Under the pieces are notes generated by a model that was not told the origin of the DNA, did no database searches, and was given only the letters and a program-made list of their open reading frames with translations. The position numbers were made by a program, and so were the translations under genes. This document shows, one piece after another, positions 8,657 through 17,467 of a DNA stretch of 64,000 bases (the stretch's first letter is position 1; the number at the start of each line of letters is the position of its first letter). The stretch is from Halomonas daqiaonensis. GTDB taxonomy: Bacteria > Pseudomonadota > Gammaproteobacteria > Pseudomonadales > Halomonadaceae. Where the stretch lies: NCBI RefSeq assembly GCF_900109725.1, contig NZ_FOBC01000003.1, positions 124,001 through 188,000 on the forward strand, written 5' to 3'.

Positions 8657-10955
8657 ATGCAACTGGGCCTGGCCATTCCCCTGGCATTCGCCGTGCTGGC
8701 CGGTGTGCTGGGGGGCCATCTTGCCGTACCGGGGACCATAGAGGCTTTTGCCGTTGGCCTGCTGGTCGTGCGTCGACTTCATCTGGCGATGGGGCTGGTG
8801 GTGGCGGCCCTGGTGGCGGTCCAGCTGTTGATGGTGCGCGGTGGTGAGCTCGCGCCCGGCCTGACTCGGCAAGACCTCCGGCTGGAGGGGCGCCTGGTCT
8901 CGGTGGCCAGCGACGAGCGGCTGACACGGCTGGTACTGGAGGTCACCGAGTGTCGCCCCCTGGCAGAGACGCTGCCCGATTGTCGCGATCTCGAGCGGGT
9001 CCGGCTCTCCTTCTTCGGGGCACCGGCCATGGTGCCCGGCGAGCGCTGGCGGTTGACGGTGCGTCTGCGTCCGCCGGCGGGCTTCGCCAACCCCGGTACC
9101 TTCGACTATCGCGGCTGGCTGTGGCGGGAGGGTATTCAGGCCAGCGGCTATGTACGCCGCGACCCGTCTCCTCACCGCCTGGCCACTGCTCCCTTCTCGC
9201 TGCGCCGACTGGCCCTCGCACATCTCGATGAGCAGGAACTGGCGGCGCACCATCGGCGCTGGCTGGCGGCCCTGACCCTGGGGGCGAGCGAGCGACTCGA
9301 GCCACACGACTGGGACCTGCTCAATGCCACCGGAACTACCCATCTGATGGTGATCTCCGGGCTGCACGTGGGGCTGGTGGCGGCTTTCTCGCTATGGCTG
9401 GCACGCGGGCTGGCCCGGCTAGTCACCCCCGGGGCCTGGCGGCTGACGGTCTGGCCCTGGTGGCTGGCGGGGGTGGCAGCGGTGGGATATGCTGGCCTGG
9501 CAGGCCTGGAGCCCCCGGCACTGCGTGCCATGATCATGACCCTGGTGGGGTTGTGGGTGGCCAGCGGGCGTCATGCGCCCGGTCCTTGGCAGGCGTGGTG
9601 GCTGGCTCTGGCGCTGGTATTGTTGGTCGACCCGCTGTCGGCCTGGCGTCCCGGTCTCTGGCTGTCGTTCGGCGCCGTGGCATTGCTGATCCTGATCTGG
9701 CAGGGCAGGGCAGGGCAGGGCGCGGCCGATAGGGGTGACCGGCTGGCTCTGGGCCTTGGTTCGTACTCAGCTGCTGCTGGCTCCGCTGATGGCCGCGGCG
9801 GTACTGCTGGCCTTCGACCGTATGGCTCCGGCGGCCCCGCTGGTCAATCTGGTCGCCGTCCCCCTGGTCAGCAGTCTGCTGGTGCCGCTGGGGCTGCTCG
9901 GCTGGCTGACCGCCTGGCTGCCGCCCCTGTCGGCATTGTGCTGGGCCCTGTTCGGTCTGCTGGTTGACGGGTTGGCATGGTTGCTGGAGCTCGCCGCTAC
10001 CTGGTTGCCCCTTTGGTTGCCGGCTTCGTCGCTGGTGATCCCGCTGGGATTGGCCTTGGGCCTCGCCGCCCTGCTATGGGCGCTGCCCGGCCTGGTTCCA
10101 CGCCTGCGACTGGCCGCCACGGCGCTATTGTTGGTGGTGCCGCTGAGTCTCTTCTCATCATCTCCGGTGCCCGCCGAGGGGCTGCTGCGAGTCCGGGTGC
10201 ACGATGTGGGCCAGGGCCAGCTGGTCGAACTGCGAACCGCCGGCTATCGAGCACTCTACGATACCGGGCCGCGCTTCGGTTCCGGCTTCATGCCGCTCGC
10301 CTCACTGTGGCCGCCAGGACAACGCTTCGACGATGTCATCATCAGCCATGGCGACCAGGATCATGCCGGCGGCCTGCCGGGCCTGCGCGAGCAGCATCGG
10401 GTGACGCGCTTCCTGGCACCACCCGGCGAGGCCCTCGAGGTGCCGGCCGAGGCCTGCACGGCCGGACGCTCGTAGCATCGTGACGGCGTGAATTTCCGCA
10501 TTCTCTGGCCTCCGGACGAGAGCGCCGAGCTCTCGTCCAACGATCGCTCTTGCGTGCTGCTAGCGATTGTCGGCGAGCATCATCTGCTGATCACCGGGGA
10601 TGTGGGGCGCGATGTCGAGCGACGTTTGCTGCGCGAGCTTCCCCCCAGGCTGACCGTGCTGGTGGCGGGGCATCACGGCAGCGCCACCAGTTCCGGCCTG
10701 CCGCTGGTGCGACGGCTGACACCGCGTCATGTGGTCTTCAGTGCGGCGCGTGACAATCCCTTCGATCACCCGGCAAGCCGTGTCGTGCGTCGATTCCGCG
10801 AGGTTGGCAGTTGTCTCTGGAGCACCGCCCATGATGGTGCCGTGACCCTGTGGCTCGGCGAGGATGGGCGCCGGCGTGTCCATACCGAGCGGCAGACAGC
10901 CTGGCGGCATGGCGGTGTCGGTGGTGGCTGCCTTGCGTTAGAATCGTCTCACTGA
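8657..10955 (+). pseudogene. comEC: comEC/rec2 DNA-uptake channel, frameshifted and with internal stop
   Basis: ComEC forms the inner-membrane channel for transforming DNA. The parts are recognisable in order: a DUF4131-type N-terminus, the polytopic Competence domain (LMVISGLHVGLVAAFS), and a metallo-beta-lactamase-like C-terminus (VHDVGQGQ, SHGDQDHAGG). The reading frame changes within four CAGGG repeats at 9701-9720: the 5' frame runs on out of register to 9967, while the family sequence resumes in another frame before 9735. In that second frame a TAG at 10473-10475 interrupts AGRS-stop-HRDGVNF, where homologues have Trp (TGG). The gene is read as inactive unless these are sequencing errors. 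Both flanks of each lesion remain well conserved, so decay would be recent. Confidence 0.88.
9701..9720 (+). repeat. (CAGGG)4 pentanucleotide repeat at the comEC frameshift
   Basis: Four tandem copies of CAGGG sit exactly where the comEC frame changes. A five-copy version would place the downstream frame in register with the upstream one, so loss of one unit by slippage explains the shift. Confidence 0.9.
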
Positions 10956-10994
10956 CTTCTGGCCTCCGGGCCGTCCATCTCGAGGGGGAACGGC

Positions 10995-11708
10995 ATGGAC
11001 ATGATGGATGCCCTGATCGCCGGCGGCTGGTTGATGGTACCGCTGCTGGGCTGCTCGCTAGTGGCCACGGTGATTATCATCGAGCGCCTGTGGACCCTGA
11101 GGGCCCGCCGCATCGCTCCCTACGGGTTGGGACAGGAGGTCTGTCAGCTGGTGTCACGGGGGCAGGTCAACCTCTACTGGCTGGAAGGGCACTCCCCCCT
11201 GGGTGGCGTGCTCGCGGCCGGGCTGCGCAACGCTCGGCTCGGTCACGAGCAGGTGCGCGCTCGGCTCCATGAGGCGGCCACCGCCGTGATCCACGACATG
11301 GAGCGCTTCCTGAGCCCCTTGGGTACCATCGCCGCCATCACGCCCCTGATCGGTCTGCTGGGTACCGTCGTGGGCATGATCGAGGTATTCGCGGTGATCG
11401 TCTCCGGTGACGGAGCCAGCCGTACCGCCGACCTGGCCGGCGGTATCTCCCGCGCCCTGGTCACCACCGCAGCAGGCCTCACCGTGGCGATCCCTTCGCT
11501 GATGTTTCACCGTTACTTCCAGCGCCGTGTCGAGGACATCACGGTGCGCATGGAGGAGCAGGCCGGTCAGGTAGTCGAGTACCTCGCCCACTACCCTGGC
11601 GAGCTGGTGTTGGCCGAGCGACACGGTGACGAGCCCTCACTGGGGGCGCGCGGCGGCGAGCAACTGGAGGCCGATGGGCGCATCGCCCCGAGGGTGAAGC
11701 AGCCGTGA
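10995..11708 (+). CDS. exbB: ExbB/TolQ-family proton channel subunit
   Basis: This MotA/TolQ/ExbB-family inner-membrane protein uses the proton gradient with ExbD to energise an envelope partner. Its 237 residues have an N-terminal helix (about 11-30) and two C-terminal helices around PLIGLLGTVVGMIEVF and GISRALVTTAAGLTVAIPSLM, the family signature. GAGGGG precedes the ATG. It overlaps exbD by 4 bp, and the pair leads straight into msbA and lpxK. This placement suggests an envelope or LPS-linked role, but no TonB or TolA gene is adjacent and the partner is unknown. Confidence 0.92.
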   Translation: MDMMDALIAGGWLMVPLLGCSLVATVIIIERLWTLRARRIAPYGLGQEVCQLVSRGQVNLYWLEGHSPLGGVLAAGLRNARLGHEQVRARLHEAATAVIHDMERFLSPLGTIAAITPLIGLLGTVVGMIEVFAVIVSGDGASRTADLAGGISRALVTTAAGLTVAIPSLMFHRYFQRRVEDITVRMEEQAGQVVEYLAHYPGELVLAERHGDEPSLGARGGEQLEADGRIAPRVKQP

Positions 11709-12127
11709 GGTTTCCCCGGCGGCGACGCGAGCCGGTGGAGGTCAATCTGACCCCGCTGATCGACGTGGTCTTCCTGCTTCTGATCTTCTTCATGGTCTCG
11801 ACTACCTTCGAGACCCGACAGGCGCTGGAACTCGAGCTCCCCGAGAGTCAGAGTGGCCAGGACATGGAAGCATCGCCGGTGACCCTGGTGGTCACTGCCG
11901 AGGGCGAATACCGACTGGGCGAGCAGACCCATAGCGGCGGCATGCTGGGTGAGGCCCTGGCCGCCGAGGCCGAGCAGGCTCGCGAGTATGGCCTGGTAGT
12001 GGAAGCCGATGGTCGTGCCGCCCACGCCGACGTGGTGCGCGTCCTGGACCTTGCCGCCAGCCTGGAGATCCGGCGCGTGCGCATCGCCACCGCCGTGGCA
12101 TCAACCCCTCAAGCGGAGACACCGTGA
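11705..12127 (+). CDS. exbD: ExbD/TolR-family protein
   Basis: This is the periplasm-facing partner of ExbB, with 140 residues. After a short basic N-terminus comes the single membrane helix with the essential Asp (VNLTPLIDVVFLLLIFFMVS), then a small periplasmic domain with the usual VTAEGEYRLG and HADVVRVLDLA patterns. It starts with GTG inside the exbB stop, and its own stop overlaps the GTG of msbA, so exbB-exbD-msbA are translationally coupled. Confidence 0.93.
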   Translation: MRFPRRRREPVEVNLTPLIDVVFLLLIFFMVSTTFETRQALELELPESQSGQDMEASPVTLVVTAEGEYRLGEQTHSGGMLGEALAAEAEQAREYGLVVEADGRAAHADVVRVLDLAASLEIRRVRIATAVASTPQAETP

Positions 12128-13863
12128 TCGAACACTCCGGCTGGACCCTCTACCGGCGCCTGCTGGGCTATGTGAAGCCCTACTGGCGAGCCTTTGCCCT
12201 GGCGATCCTGGGCTATGTCATCTATGCCGCCTCGAGCACCGCCCTGGCGGAGATGATGAAGCGGCTCATCGATGGTATCCAGAACCCCGATGCGGCCTTC
12301 CGGATCTTCCTGCCGCTCTTCGTGGTGGGCATGTTCGCGGCCCGCGGGCTCGGTACCTTCCTTGGTACCTACTTCATGAGCAGCGTGGCTCGCAACCTAG
12401 TGCACGCCCTGCGCTGCGACGTCTTCAACCACATGCTGCATCTGCCGGGACGCTTCTTCGATGACCACTCCACGGGGCATCTGATCTCGCGGGTCACCTA
12501 CCATGTCGAGCAGGTCACCGGGGCCGCCACCAAGGCGGTCACCATTCTGCTGCGCGAGGGATTCTTCGTGATTGGCCTGGTGGCCTACCTGCTCTGGACC
12601 AACTGGATGCTGACCCTGCTGTTCCTGGCCGTGACGCCGCTGATCGGCGGCGTGGTCAGCTATGCCAGCAAGCGCTTCCGGCATATCTCGCGGCGCATCC
12701 AGCGCTCCATGGGCGACGTCACCCATGTCGCCTCCGAGGCGCTCTCCGGTTACCGGGTGGTGCGTACTCACGGGGCCGAGGCGTACGAGAAGGCACGCTT
12801 CGCCGAAGCCAGCGAGGTCAACCGCCGTCAGAGCATGAAGGAGGCGTTGACCAAGGCCACCAGCACGCCGGTGATCCAATTGCTGGTAGCGCTGTCGTTG
12901 GCGCTGCTGGTGTGGCTGGCGATGTCGCCGACCCTGATGGACGCGATGACGCCTGGCGAGTTCGTGGCCTTCGTCACTGCCGCCGCGCTGATGGCCAAGC
13001 CGGTGCGACAGCTCACCGAGATCAACAGCGAGATCCAGAAGGGTATTGCCGCCGCCGGGGAGCTCTTCGGCCTGCTCGAGGAGCCCCCTGAGCGCGACGA
13101 AGGCACTCGCGACCCCGGTCGCCTTGTCGGCCGGGTATGCTTCGAGGGAGTGCGCTTCGCCTACGGCGACGACCAGCCCGAGGTGCTCAAGGGCATCGAC
13201 CTGGAGGTGGCTCCCGGCGAGATGATCGCCATCGTCGGCCGTTCCGGCAGCGGCAAGTCGACGCTGGTGGGCCTGCTGCCGCGCTTCTACCGGCCCACCG
13301 AGGGGCGTATTTTGATCGATGAGGTGCCCCTGGAGGAGTTCCGCCTGCAACCACTGCGCCGACAGATCGCTCTCGTCTCCCAGCAGGTCACTCTGTTCAA
13401 TGCCAGTATCGCCGACAACATTGCCTATGGTATCGACGATCCCGATCCGGCGGGTATCGAGGCGGCGGCACGGGCCGCCCATGCTCACGAGTTCATCGAG
13501 CGGATGCCCGGAGGCTACGATGCCGTGGTCGGCGAGAACGGCGTGATGCTCTCCGGCGGCCAGCGCCAGCGCCTGGCCATCGCTCGGGCGATCTTCAAGG
13601 ATGCGCCGCTGCTGGTTCTCGATGAGGCGACCTCGGCACTGGACACCGAATCGGAGCGCCATATCCAGGCGGCCCTGGAAAAGGTCTGCCGTGGACGAAC
13701 CACTTTCGTTATCGCCCACCGCCTATCGACCATCGAACGCGCCGACCGCATTCTGGTACTCGAGCAGGGCGAGGTCGTCGAGCAGGGCAGCCATGCCGAG
13801 CTCCTCGCCCGGGACGGGGCCTATGCGGCCCTGCATCGGCTGCAGTTCCAGGAGCCTGCCTGA
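12124..13863 (+). CDS. msbA: Lipid A export ABC transporter MsbA
   Basis: MsbA flips core-lipid A across the inner membrane. It is a half-transporter of 579 residues: six membrane helices in the first 330 or so, then an ATPase domain with Walker A GRSGSGKST, Q-loop SQQVTLFN, signature MLSGGQRQRLAIARA, Walker B LLVLDEATSALD and H-loop IAHRLST. It begins with GTG overlapping exbD. lpxK follows 3 bp later, the classic msbA-lpxK pair, so lipid A maturation and export are co-expressed. Confidence 0.95.
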   Translation: MIEHSGWTLYRRLLGYVKPYWRAFALAILGYVIYAASSTALAEMMKRLIDGIQNPDAAFRIFLPLFVVGMFAARGLGTFLGTYFMSSVARNLVHALRCDVFNHMLHLPGRFFDDHSTGHLISRVTYHVEQVTGAATKAVTILLREGFFVIGLVAYLLWTNWMLTLLFLAVTPLIGGVVSYASKRFRHISRRIQRSMGDVTHVASEALSGYRVVRTHGAEAYEKARFAEASEVNRRQSMKEALTKATSTPVIQLLVALSLALLVWLAMSPTLMDAMTPGEFVAFVTAAALMAKPVRQLTEINSEIQKGIAAAGELFGLLEEPPERDEGTRDPGRLVGRVCFEGVRFAYGDDQPEVLKGIDLEVAPGEMIAIVGRSGSGKSTLVGLLPRFYRPTEGRILIDEVPLEEFRLQPLRRQIALVSQQVTLFNASIADNIAYGIDDPDPAGIEAAARAAHAHEFIERMPGGYDAVVGENGVMLSGGQRQRLAIARAIFKDAPLLVLDEATSALDTESERHIQAALEKVCRGRTTFVIAHRLSTIERADRILVLEQGEVVEQGSHAELLARDGAYAALHRLQFQEPA

Positions 13864-13866
13864 TCC

Positions 13867-14874
13867 ATGGCGGGTCGACTCGTCGAGCGCTGGTTGGCGG
13901 CGGCCTATCGGGGCGATGCCTGGCTGGTCGCCCTGCGGCCGCTGGAGGCCCTATATCGCCTGGTCGTGCGGCGTCGCGCCGCAGCCTATGTGGCGGGCAG
14001 AAAGGCTGTCTGGCAGGCGCCTGTGCCGGTCATCGTGGTCGGCAACATCACGCTGGGCGGCACCGGCAAGTCACCGTTGGTGGCCTGGCTGGCGAGATTT
14101 CTCGGCGAGCGGGGCTGGTCGCCCGGCATCCTTTCGCGGGGCTATGGCGGAAGCAGCGACCGCTATCCGCTGCTGTTGGACGCCGACACACCGGTGGCCG
14201 CCTGCGGCGACGAGCCTCGTATGCTGGCGGACCAGACGGGACTGCCGGTGGTGGTCGACCCGGACCGCACCCGGGGCGCGAGACGACTGTTGGCGGCGGG
14301 GTGCGATATCCTGATCAGCGATGATGGCCTGCAGCACCTGGCACTGGGTCGTGACCTGGAGTTCGTGGTCGTGGATGGCCGTCGTGGGTTCGGCAACGGC
14401 CGTTGCCTGCCGGCGGGGCCGCTGCGTGAGCCGCTGACTCGTCTCGACGGGACGGATGCCGTGGTGATCAATGGCGAGCCGGCCTTCGACCCGCCCGCCG
14501 GGGCCCACGGCATGGCCCTGGTGCCATCGGCCTGGCGTCGCCTCGACGACAGCAGGCGAGTGCCGCCCACGCCGCTACCCTTCGCCGGGCCGGTACATGC
14601 CCTGGCCGGGATCGGTCACCCGGCGCGCTTTTTCGCCACCCTGGAAGAGCTGGGCGTGGAGCCGATCACCCACGCCTTCGCCGATCACCATCGCTTCACG
14701 GCGGCCGACCTGGCCTTCGATGACCATCGGCCGGTCGTGATGACGTCCAAGGACGCAGTCAAGTGTCGCGGGCTGGCACCCGTCGACAGCTGGGTCCTCG
14801 AGGTGGAAGCCCGACCCGAGGCCGCCTTCATCGACTGGCTGCAGGCGCGGCTGGTATCACTCTCAACCCAATGA
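13867..14874 (+). CDS. lpxK: Tetraacyldisaccharide 4'-kinase
   Basis: LpxK phosphorylates the 4' position of tetraacyldisaccharide 1-phosphate to make lipid IVA at the inner-membrane surface. Its 335 residues fit the family. The P-loop [14 protein letters not shown] and the following SRGYGG stretch are clear, as are DDGLQHLAL and the late [12 protein letters not shown] and [11 protein letters not shown] motifs. It lies between msbA and a Trm112-like gene and is probably part of the same transcript. Confidence 0.95.
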   Translation: MAGRLVERWLAAAYRGDAWLVALRPLEALYRLVVRRRAAAYVAGRKAVWQAPVPVIVVGNITLGGTGKSPLVAWLARFLGERGWSPGILSRGYGGSSDRYPLLLDADTPVAACGDEPRMLADQTGLPVVVDPDRTRGARRLLAAGCDILISDDGLQHLALGRDLEFVVVDGRRGFGNGRCLPAGPLREPLTRLDGTDAVVINGEPAFDPPAGAHGMALVPSAWRRLDDSRRVPPTPLPFAGPVHALAGIGHPARFFATLEELGVEPITHAFADHHRFTAADLAFDDHRPVVMTSKDAVKCRGLAPVDSWVLEVEARPEAAFIDWLQARLVSLSTQ

Positions 14875-14893
14875 AACCATCCGAGGGGGAGTC

Positions 14894-15103
14894 ATGGACA
14901 AGGAACTGCTGGCGATGCTGGTCTGCCCACTGTGCAAGGGCAAGCTGAAGTACGACCGCGAGGCCGGTGAACTGGTGTGCCGCTTCGATGGTCTCGCCTA
15001 TCCGATTCGCGACGGCATCCCGGTGATGTTGCCCGAGGAAGCCCGAGCGATGGACGTCGACGAGAAACTGCACGACTCTTCCGGTCGCAGCGGCGAGTCC
15101 TGA
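14894..15103 (+). CDS. Trm112-family small protein (YcaR-like)
   Basis: This 69-residue protein of the Trm112/UPF0434 family starts [18 protein letters not shown] and continues with [10 protein letters not shown] and [11 protein letters not shown]. Eukaryotic relatives activate methyltransferases, but the bacterial role is not settled. The CPxC pair suggests metal binding, though the usual four-cysteine set is incomplete (a third Cys is in ELVCRFD). It sits between lpxK and kdsB, the usual location. Confidence 0.92.
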   Translation: MDKELLAMLVCPLCKGKLKYDREAGELVCRFDGLAYPIRDGIPVMLPEEARAMDVDEKLHDSSGRSGES

Positions 15104-15112
15104 GGAGGTTCC

Positions 15113-15913
15113 ATGCAGGAGTTCATCGCCGTCATACCGGCGCGCTTCGCTTCTTCACGGCTGCCCGGCAAGCCGCTGGCCGAGATTGCGGGGGAGCCCA
15201 TGGTGGCCCACGTCTGGCGACGGGCACGGGAAAGCGCTGCCGCTCGGGTGGTGGTGGCTACCGACGATCGGCGCATTGCCGAGGTGCTGGCTCCCTTTGG
15301 CGCGGAGGTGCTGTTGACCGCCGTTGATCACCCCTCGGGAACCGATCGCCTGGCCGAAGTGGCCGAGCGACTGGGCCTGGCCGATGATGCCGTGCTGGTC
15401 AATGTCCAGGGCGACGAGCCGCTGATCCCGCCGCTGCTGATCGACCAGGTGGCGGCGCGGCTCTTCGATGATCCGGACGCCTCTATCGCCACCCTGGCCG
15501 AGCCGATCAGCGACGTCGAGACGCTCTTCAACCCCAATGCGGTCAAGGTGGTGCGTGCGCTTTCCGGTCGCGCCCTCTACTTCTCGCGGGCTCCTGTTCC
15601 TTGGGATAGAGAGTCCTGGAATAGAGAGGCCTGGGACAGGGACGCCGTCACCCATCGCCCCGAACTGCTAGAGACAACTGCCTGGCTGCGGCATATTGGC
15701 CTCTACGCCTATCGCGCTGGCTTCCTTGCCGAGTACCGTGACTGGGCCCCTTCGCCGCTGGAGCGCCTGGAGCAGCTCGAGCAGTTGCGTGCCCTGCACC
15801 ATGGCCATGCCATTCAGGTGGCCCTGGCCGGGGTACCGCACCCGGCTGGGGTGGACACCGAGGAAGACCTGGCACGGGTCCGTGAGCTGATGCAGCTTCC
15901 GGGAGGTCATTGA
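15113..15913 (+). CDS. kdsB: 3-deoxy-manno-octulosonate cytidylyltransferase
   Basis: KdsB activates Kdo with CTP to give CMP-Kdo for LPS core assembly. The CTP-binding start [15 protein letters not shown], the [10 protein letters not shown] segment, [11 protein letters not shown] and [11 protein letters not shown] are all present. Its 266 residues are slightly longer than usual because an in-frame 15 bp duplication after the family PWDR motif encodes a second RE(S/A)W block near residues 165-175. The end overlaps the next gene by 1 bp. Confidence 0.95.
   Translation: MQEFIAVIPARFASSRLPGKPLAEIAGEPMVAHVWRRARESAAARVVVATDDRRIAEVLAPFGAEVLLTAVDHPSGTDRLAEVAERLGLADDAVLVNVQGDEPLIPPLLIDQVAARLFDDPDASIATLAEPISDVETLFNPNAVKVVRALSGRALYFSRAPVPWDRESWNREAWDRDAVTHRPELLETTAWLRHIGLYAYRAGFLAEYRDWAPSPLERLEQLEQLRALHHGHAIQVALAGVPHPAGVDTEEDLARVRELMQLPGGH
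15605..15634 (+). repeat. Two 15 bp in-frame tandem units in kdsB
   Basis: Two adjacent 15 bp units differ at two positions, followed by a partial third. They lengthen the loop after the KdsB PWDR motif by five residues without breaking the frame. Confidence 0.8.
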
Positions 15914-16389
15914 TGCGCGTGCTCTTCGTCTGTCTCGGCAACATCTGCCGTTCTCCCACCGCCGAGGGCGTATTCCGCCGCCTGCTCGATGAACATGGCC
16001 TGGCCCATCGCGTAGCGGTAGACTCCTGCGGCATCGGCCCCTGGCACGTGGGCAAGGCGCCGGACCCGCGGGCCTGCGAGGCCGCCGCTCGCCGTGGCAT
16101 CGACCTCTCGGAATTTCGCGCCCGGCAGCTCGCCGATGACGACTTCGAGCGCTTCGACATGCTGCTGGCCATGGACCATGACAACCTCGCGGCCATCGAG
16201 GCGCGGCGTCCGCCCCATAGCCAGGTGCCGGCACGGCTTTTCCTGGAGTATGCCGGCTATCCTGACCGCGCCGTACCCGACCCCTACTACGGGGGTGATC
16301 AGGGCTTCGACGAGGTGCTGGATCTGGTCGAGGCGGCCTCCCGTGGTCTGCTGGAGGAGATCGAGGCGCGCCGGGAGCGCAGGCCTTGA
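15913..16389 (+). CDS. Low-molecular-weight protein-tyrosine phosphatase
   Basis: This small cytoplasmic phosphatase has the LMW-PTP active-site loop VCLGNICRSPTAEGV at its very start and the catalytic acid in VPDPYYGGDQGFDEV near the C-terminus. Its 158 residues are normal. The ATG at 15913 shares one base with the kdsB stop and follows GGGAGG. Its substrate is unknown. Members next to capsule genes act on tyrosine kinases, but no such kinase is here. kdsB and murB flank it in an apparent operon. Confidence 0.93.
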   Translation: MRVLFVCLGNICRSPTAEGVFRRLLDEHGLAHRVAVDSCGIGPWHVGKAPDPRACEAAARRGIDLSEFRARQLADDDFERFDMLLAMDHDNLAAIEARRPPHSQVPARLFLEYAGYPDRAVPDPYYGGDQGFDEVLDLVEAASRGLLEEIEARRERRP

Positions 16390-17405
16390 GCCTGGTGGTC
16401 CAGGCCCGCCACGACCTCTCCCGGGCCAATACCCTGGGGCTGCCCTGCCAGGCGGAGCACTTCGCCGCGCCAGAAAGCGTCTGCGAGCTGCGCGAGGCGC
16501 TGGACCTGGCCCATTGCGAGGGCTGGCAACTGACCCTGCTAGGCGGCGGCAGCAACTTGATCCTGCCGGCATGGCTCCCGGGCCTGGTTATCCGGCCGTC
16601 CATGCAGGGCTGGTGGTTGGAAGAGGGCGAGGGTGACACGGTCCTCGTCCATGCCGAGGCCGCGGTGGTATGGCACGAACTGGTCATGGCGCTGGTCGGC
16701 AAGGGCCTCTGGGGCATCGAGAATCTGGCCCTGATTCCCGGTCACTGCGGTGCCGCGCCGATCCAGAACATCGGCGCCTACGGCGTGGAACTGAGCGATG
16801 CCATCGAGGCCGTGCACCTGGTCCATCTCGACGATGGCCGTGAGGCAGTCCTATCGCCGAAGGAGTGCGCCTTCGGCTACCGGGACAGCGTCTTCAAGGG
16901 GGCTTTTGCCGGGCGAGTGGTGATCACCCGGCTGGTGTTGCGACTGTCGCGCACGCCGCGTCCCCGTCTCGGCTATGGTGATCTGGCCGCTCGGGTTGCT
17001 GCCGAGCCCTCGGCACTGGACGTGGCCGAGGCGGTCTGTGCAATCCGTCGCGAGAAACTGCCCGATCCGACCGTGCTGGGCAATGCCGGGAGTTTCTTCA
17101 AGAATCCCGTGGTGGAGGCCAACCTGGCCTCTCGGCTGATGGTCGATTACCCGACGATGCCGCACTTCCCCCAGGCAGAAGGCAGAGTGAAGCTGGCAGC
17201 CGGTTGGCTGATCGACCAGTGCGGCCTCAAGGGCTGGCGAGAGGGACACTTTGGTATGCATGAGCGCCAGGCGCTGGTGCTGGTGCACTTCGGTGGTGGC
17301 AATGCGGCGGAACTGCTCGATTTTGCCGGCCGGGTGGCTGACAGCGTGAGCGAGCGTTTCGGCGTGATCCTGGAGCGTGAGCCTCGACTCGTCGAGCCGG
17401 CCTGA
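16386..17405 (+). CDS. murB: UDP-N-acetylenolpyruvoylglucosamine reductase
   Basis: MurB makes UDP-MurNAc with NADPH and FAD, the second committed step of peptidoglycan synthesis. FAD-binding motifs GGGSNLILPAW and IPGHCGAAPIQNIGAYG, together with GNAGSFFKNPVV containing the catalytic Ser, mark a type I MurB of 339 residues. The start is a TTG overlapping the previous stop (giving MSLVVQARHDLS, as in homologues) with GGGAG upstream. It closes the envelope gene run. Confidence 0.94.
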   Translation: MSLVVQARHDLSRANTLGLPCQAEHFAAPESVCELREALDLAHCEGWQLTLLGGGSNLILPAWLPGLVIRPSMQGWWLEEGEGDTVLVHAEAAVVWHELVMALVGKGLWGIENLALIPGHCGAAPIQNIGAYGVELSDAIEAVHLVHLDDGREAVLSPKECAFGYRDSVFKGAFAGRVVITRLVLRLSRTPRPRLGYGDLAARVAAEPSALDVAEAVCAIRREKLPDPTVLGNAGSFFKNPVVEANLASRLMVDYPTMPHFPQAEGRVKLAAGWLIDQCGLKGWREGHFGMHERQALVLVHFGGGNAAELLDFAGRVADSVSERFGVILEREPRLVEPA

Positions 17406-17408
17406 CAC

Positions 17409-17442
17409 GACAGCGCCCGCAGCCATGGCTGCGGGCGCTGTC
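17409..17442. terminator. Perfect 34 bp palindrome between convergent murB and rne
   Basis: The 34 bases are their own reverse complement, centred on CCATGG with 17 bp arms rich in G and C. It stands just after the murB stop and 26 bp from the rne stop, fitting a bidirectional terminator. No U-tract follows on either side, so termination may depend on hairpin strength alone. Confidence 0.65.
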
Positions 17443-17467
17443 ATTGCTGCAGGACTTAAGTGGGCTC

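Noticed and set aside
9701..10475. Programmed frameshift in comEC
   Set aside because: No slippery heptamer and the later nonsense codon would still end translation, so decay or sequence error is simpler.
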